A stretch of DNA of 64,000 bases from assembly GCF_003597675.1 (NCBI RefSeq), contig NZ_CP030827.1:1674001-1738000 (forward strand). The letters are read 5' to 3'. Of the stretch, positions 63,910 to 64,000 are shown piece by piece; position 1 is the first letter of the stretch, and the number at the start of each line of letters is the position of its first letter. The DNA comes from Neorhizobium sp. NCHU2750 (GTDB taxonomy: Bacteria > Pseudomonadota > Alphaproteobacteria > Rhizobiales > Rhizobiaceae). The notes under the pieces were generated by a model. The model was not told where the DNA came from, ran no database searches, and saw nothing but the letters and a program-made list of their open reading frames with translations. The position numbers and the translations under genes were made by a program.

Positions 63910-64000
63910 ATGTCGATAAAATCCAGATTGTTTGCCAGCGTGGCAGCCCCGGTCCTGTCCCTGCCGCTGTTGATCCAGCCGGTCATGGCGATGCCTTTGG
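63910..64000 (+). CDS. N-terminus of an exported protein, cut by the window edge
   Basis: The last 91 bases encode MSIKSRLFASVAAPVLSLPL and then LIQPVMAMPL, a signal peptide with cleavage expected after VMA. AGAGGA stands ahead of the ATG at 63910. The body lies beyond the window, so the family is unknown. Confidence 0.65.
   Translation, partial: MSIKSRLFASVAAPVLSLPLLIQPVMAMPL

Overview
The window reads as chromosomal DNA of a Rhizobiales bacterium, most likely Rhizobiaceae (Rhizobium/Agrobacterium/Allorhizobium group). The grounds are high GC with C/G-ending codons, a UvrB with long N- and C-terminal extensions, a Usg-family protein, a DUF1289 protein next to cobS, a PleC/DivJ-like histidine kinase, and the short palindromic intergenic repeats typical of rhizobia. 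Species cannot be fixed by reading alone. No rRNA, tRNA, CRISPR array, integrase or complete insertion sequence was recognised.

Layout. 1-4.1 kb: gamma-carbonic-anhydrase-like protein, fumarylacetoacetate hydrolase-family enzyme, small proteins and dusA. 4.2-7.3 kb: a MHYT-GGDEF-EAL protein, a palindromic repeat and a Cys-rich unknown. 7.3-10.4 kb: an AT-richer accessory patch with a two-gene unit, an AAA/SMC-like ATPase followed 10 bp later by a TOPRIM-like (DUF4276-type) protein; this is the best candidate here for a little-described system, probably phage or plasmid defence. 10.4-13.5 kb: uvrB, carrying an in-frame palindromic repeat. 13.6-24.3 kb: a second GGDEF/EAL protein, a DUF1800-DUF1501 pair, a DUF1330 protein with a YafY-type regulator, an acyl-CoA thioesterase, a Cache-type chemoreceptor and an extensin-like lipoprotein.

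24.7-45.5 kb is a patchwork of small metabolic, transport and regulator units, many as divergent regulator/target pairs: LysE/LysR, hydrolase/GlxA-type AraC, hydrolase/HxlR, NepI-like MFS/AraC, SDR/LysR and MarR/quinone oxidoreductase. It also has a YadGH-like ABC exporter, a PrpF-family isomerase and a truncated ABC-2 permease. 45.5-48.9 kb holds a cobalamin-assembly block (cobS with two downstream genes on the minus strand, cobT-dgkA on the plus strand).

49.0-54.2 kb: a toxin-antitoxin locus whose ParE toxin is frameshifted, a PleC/DivJ-like sensor kinase, overlapping nuclease and uracil-DNA-glycosylase genes, an Lrp regulator and a beta-hydroxyacid dehydrogenase. 54.5-58.7 kb: a complete ssuADCB operon for taking up aliphatic sulfonates and releasing sulfite. 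58.7-60.9 kb: a CopD/HemJ-like membrane protein, a DinB-like protein, a methyltransferase and Usg. 61-63.6 kb: a polar amino-acid ABC importer (binding protein plus two permeases; no ATPase visible nearby). The window ends inside the signal peptide of a further gene.
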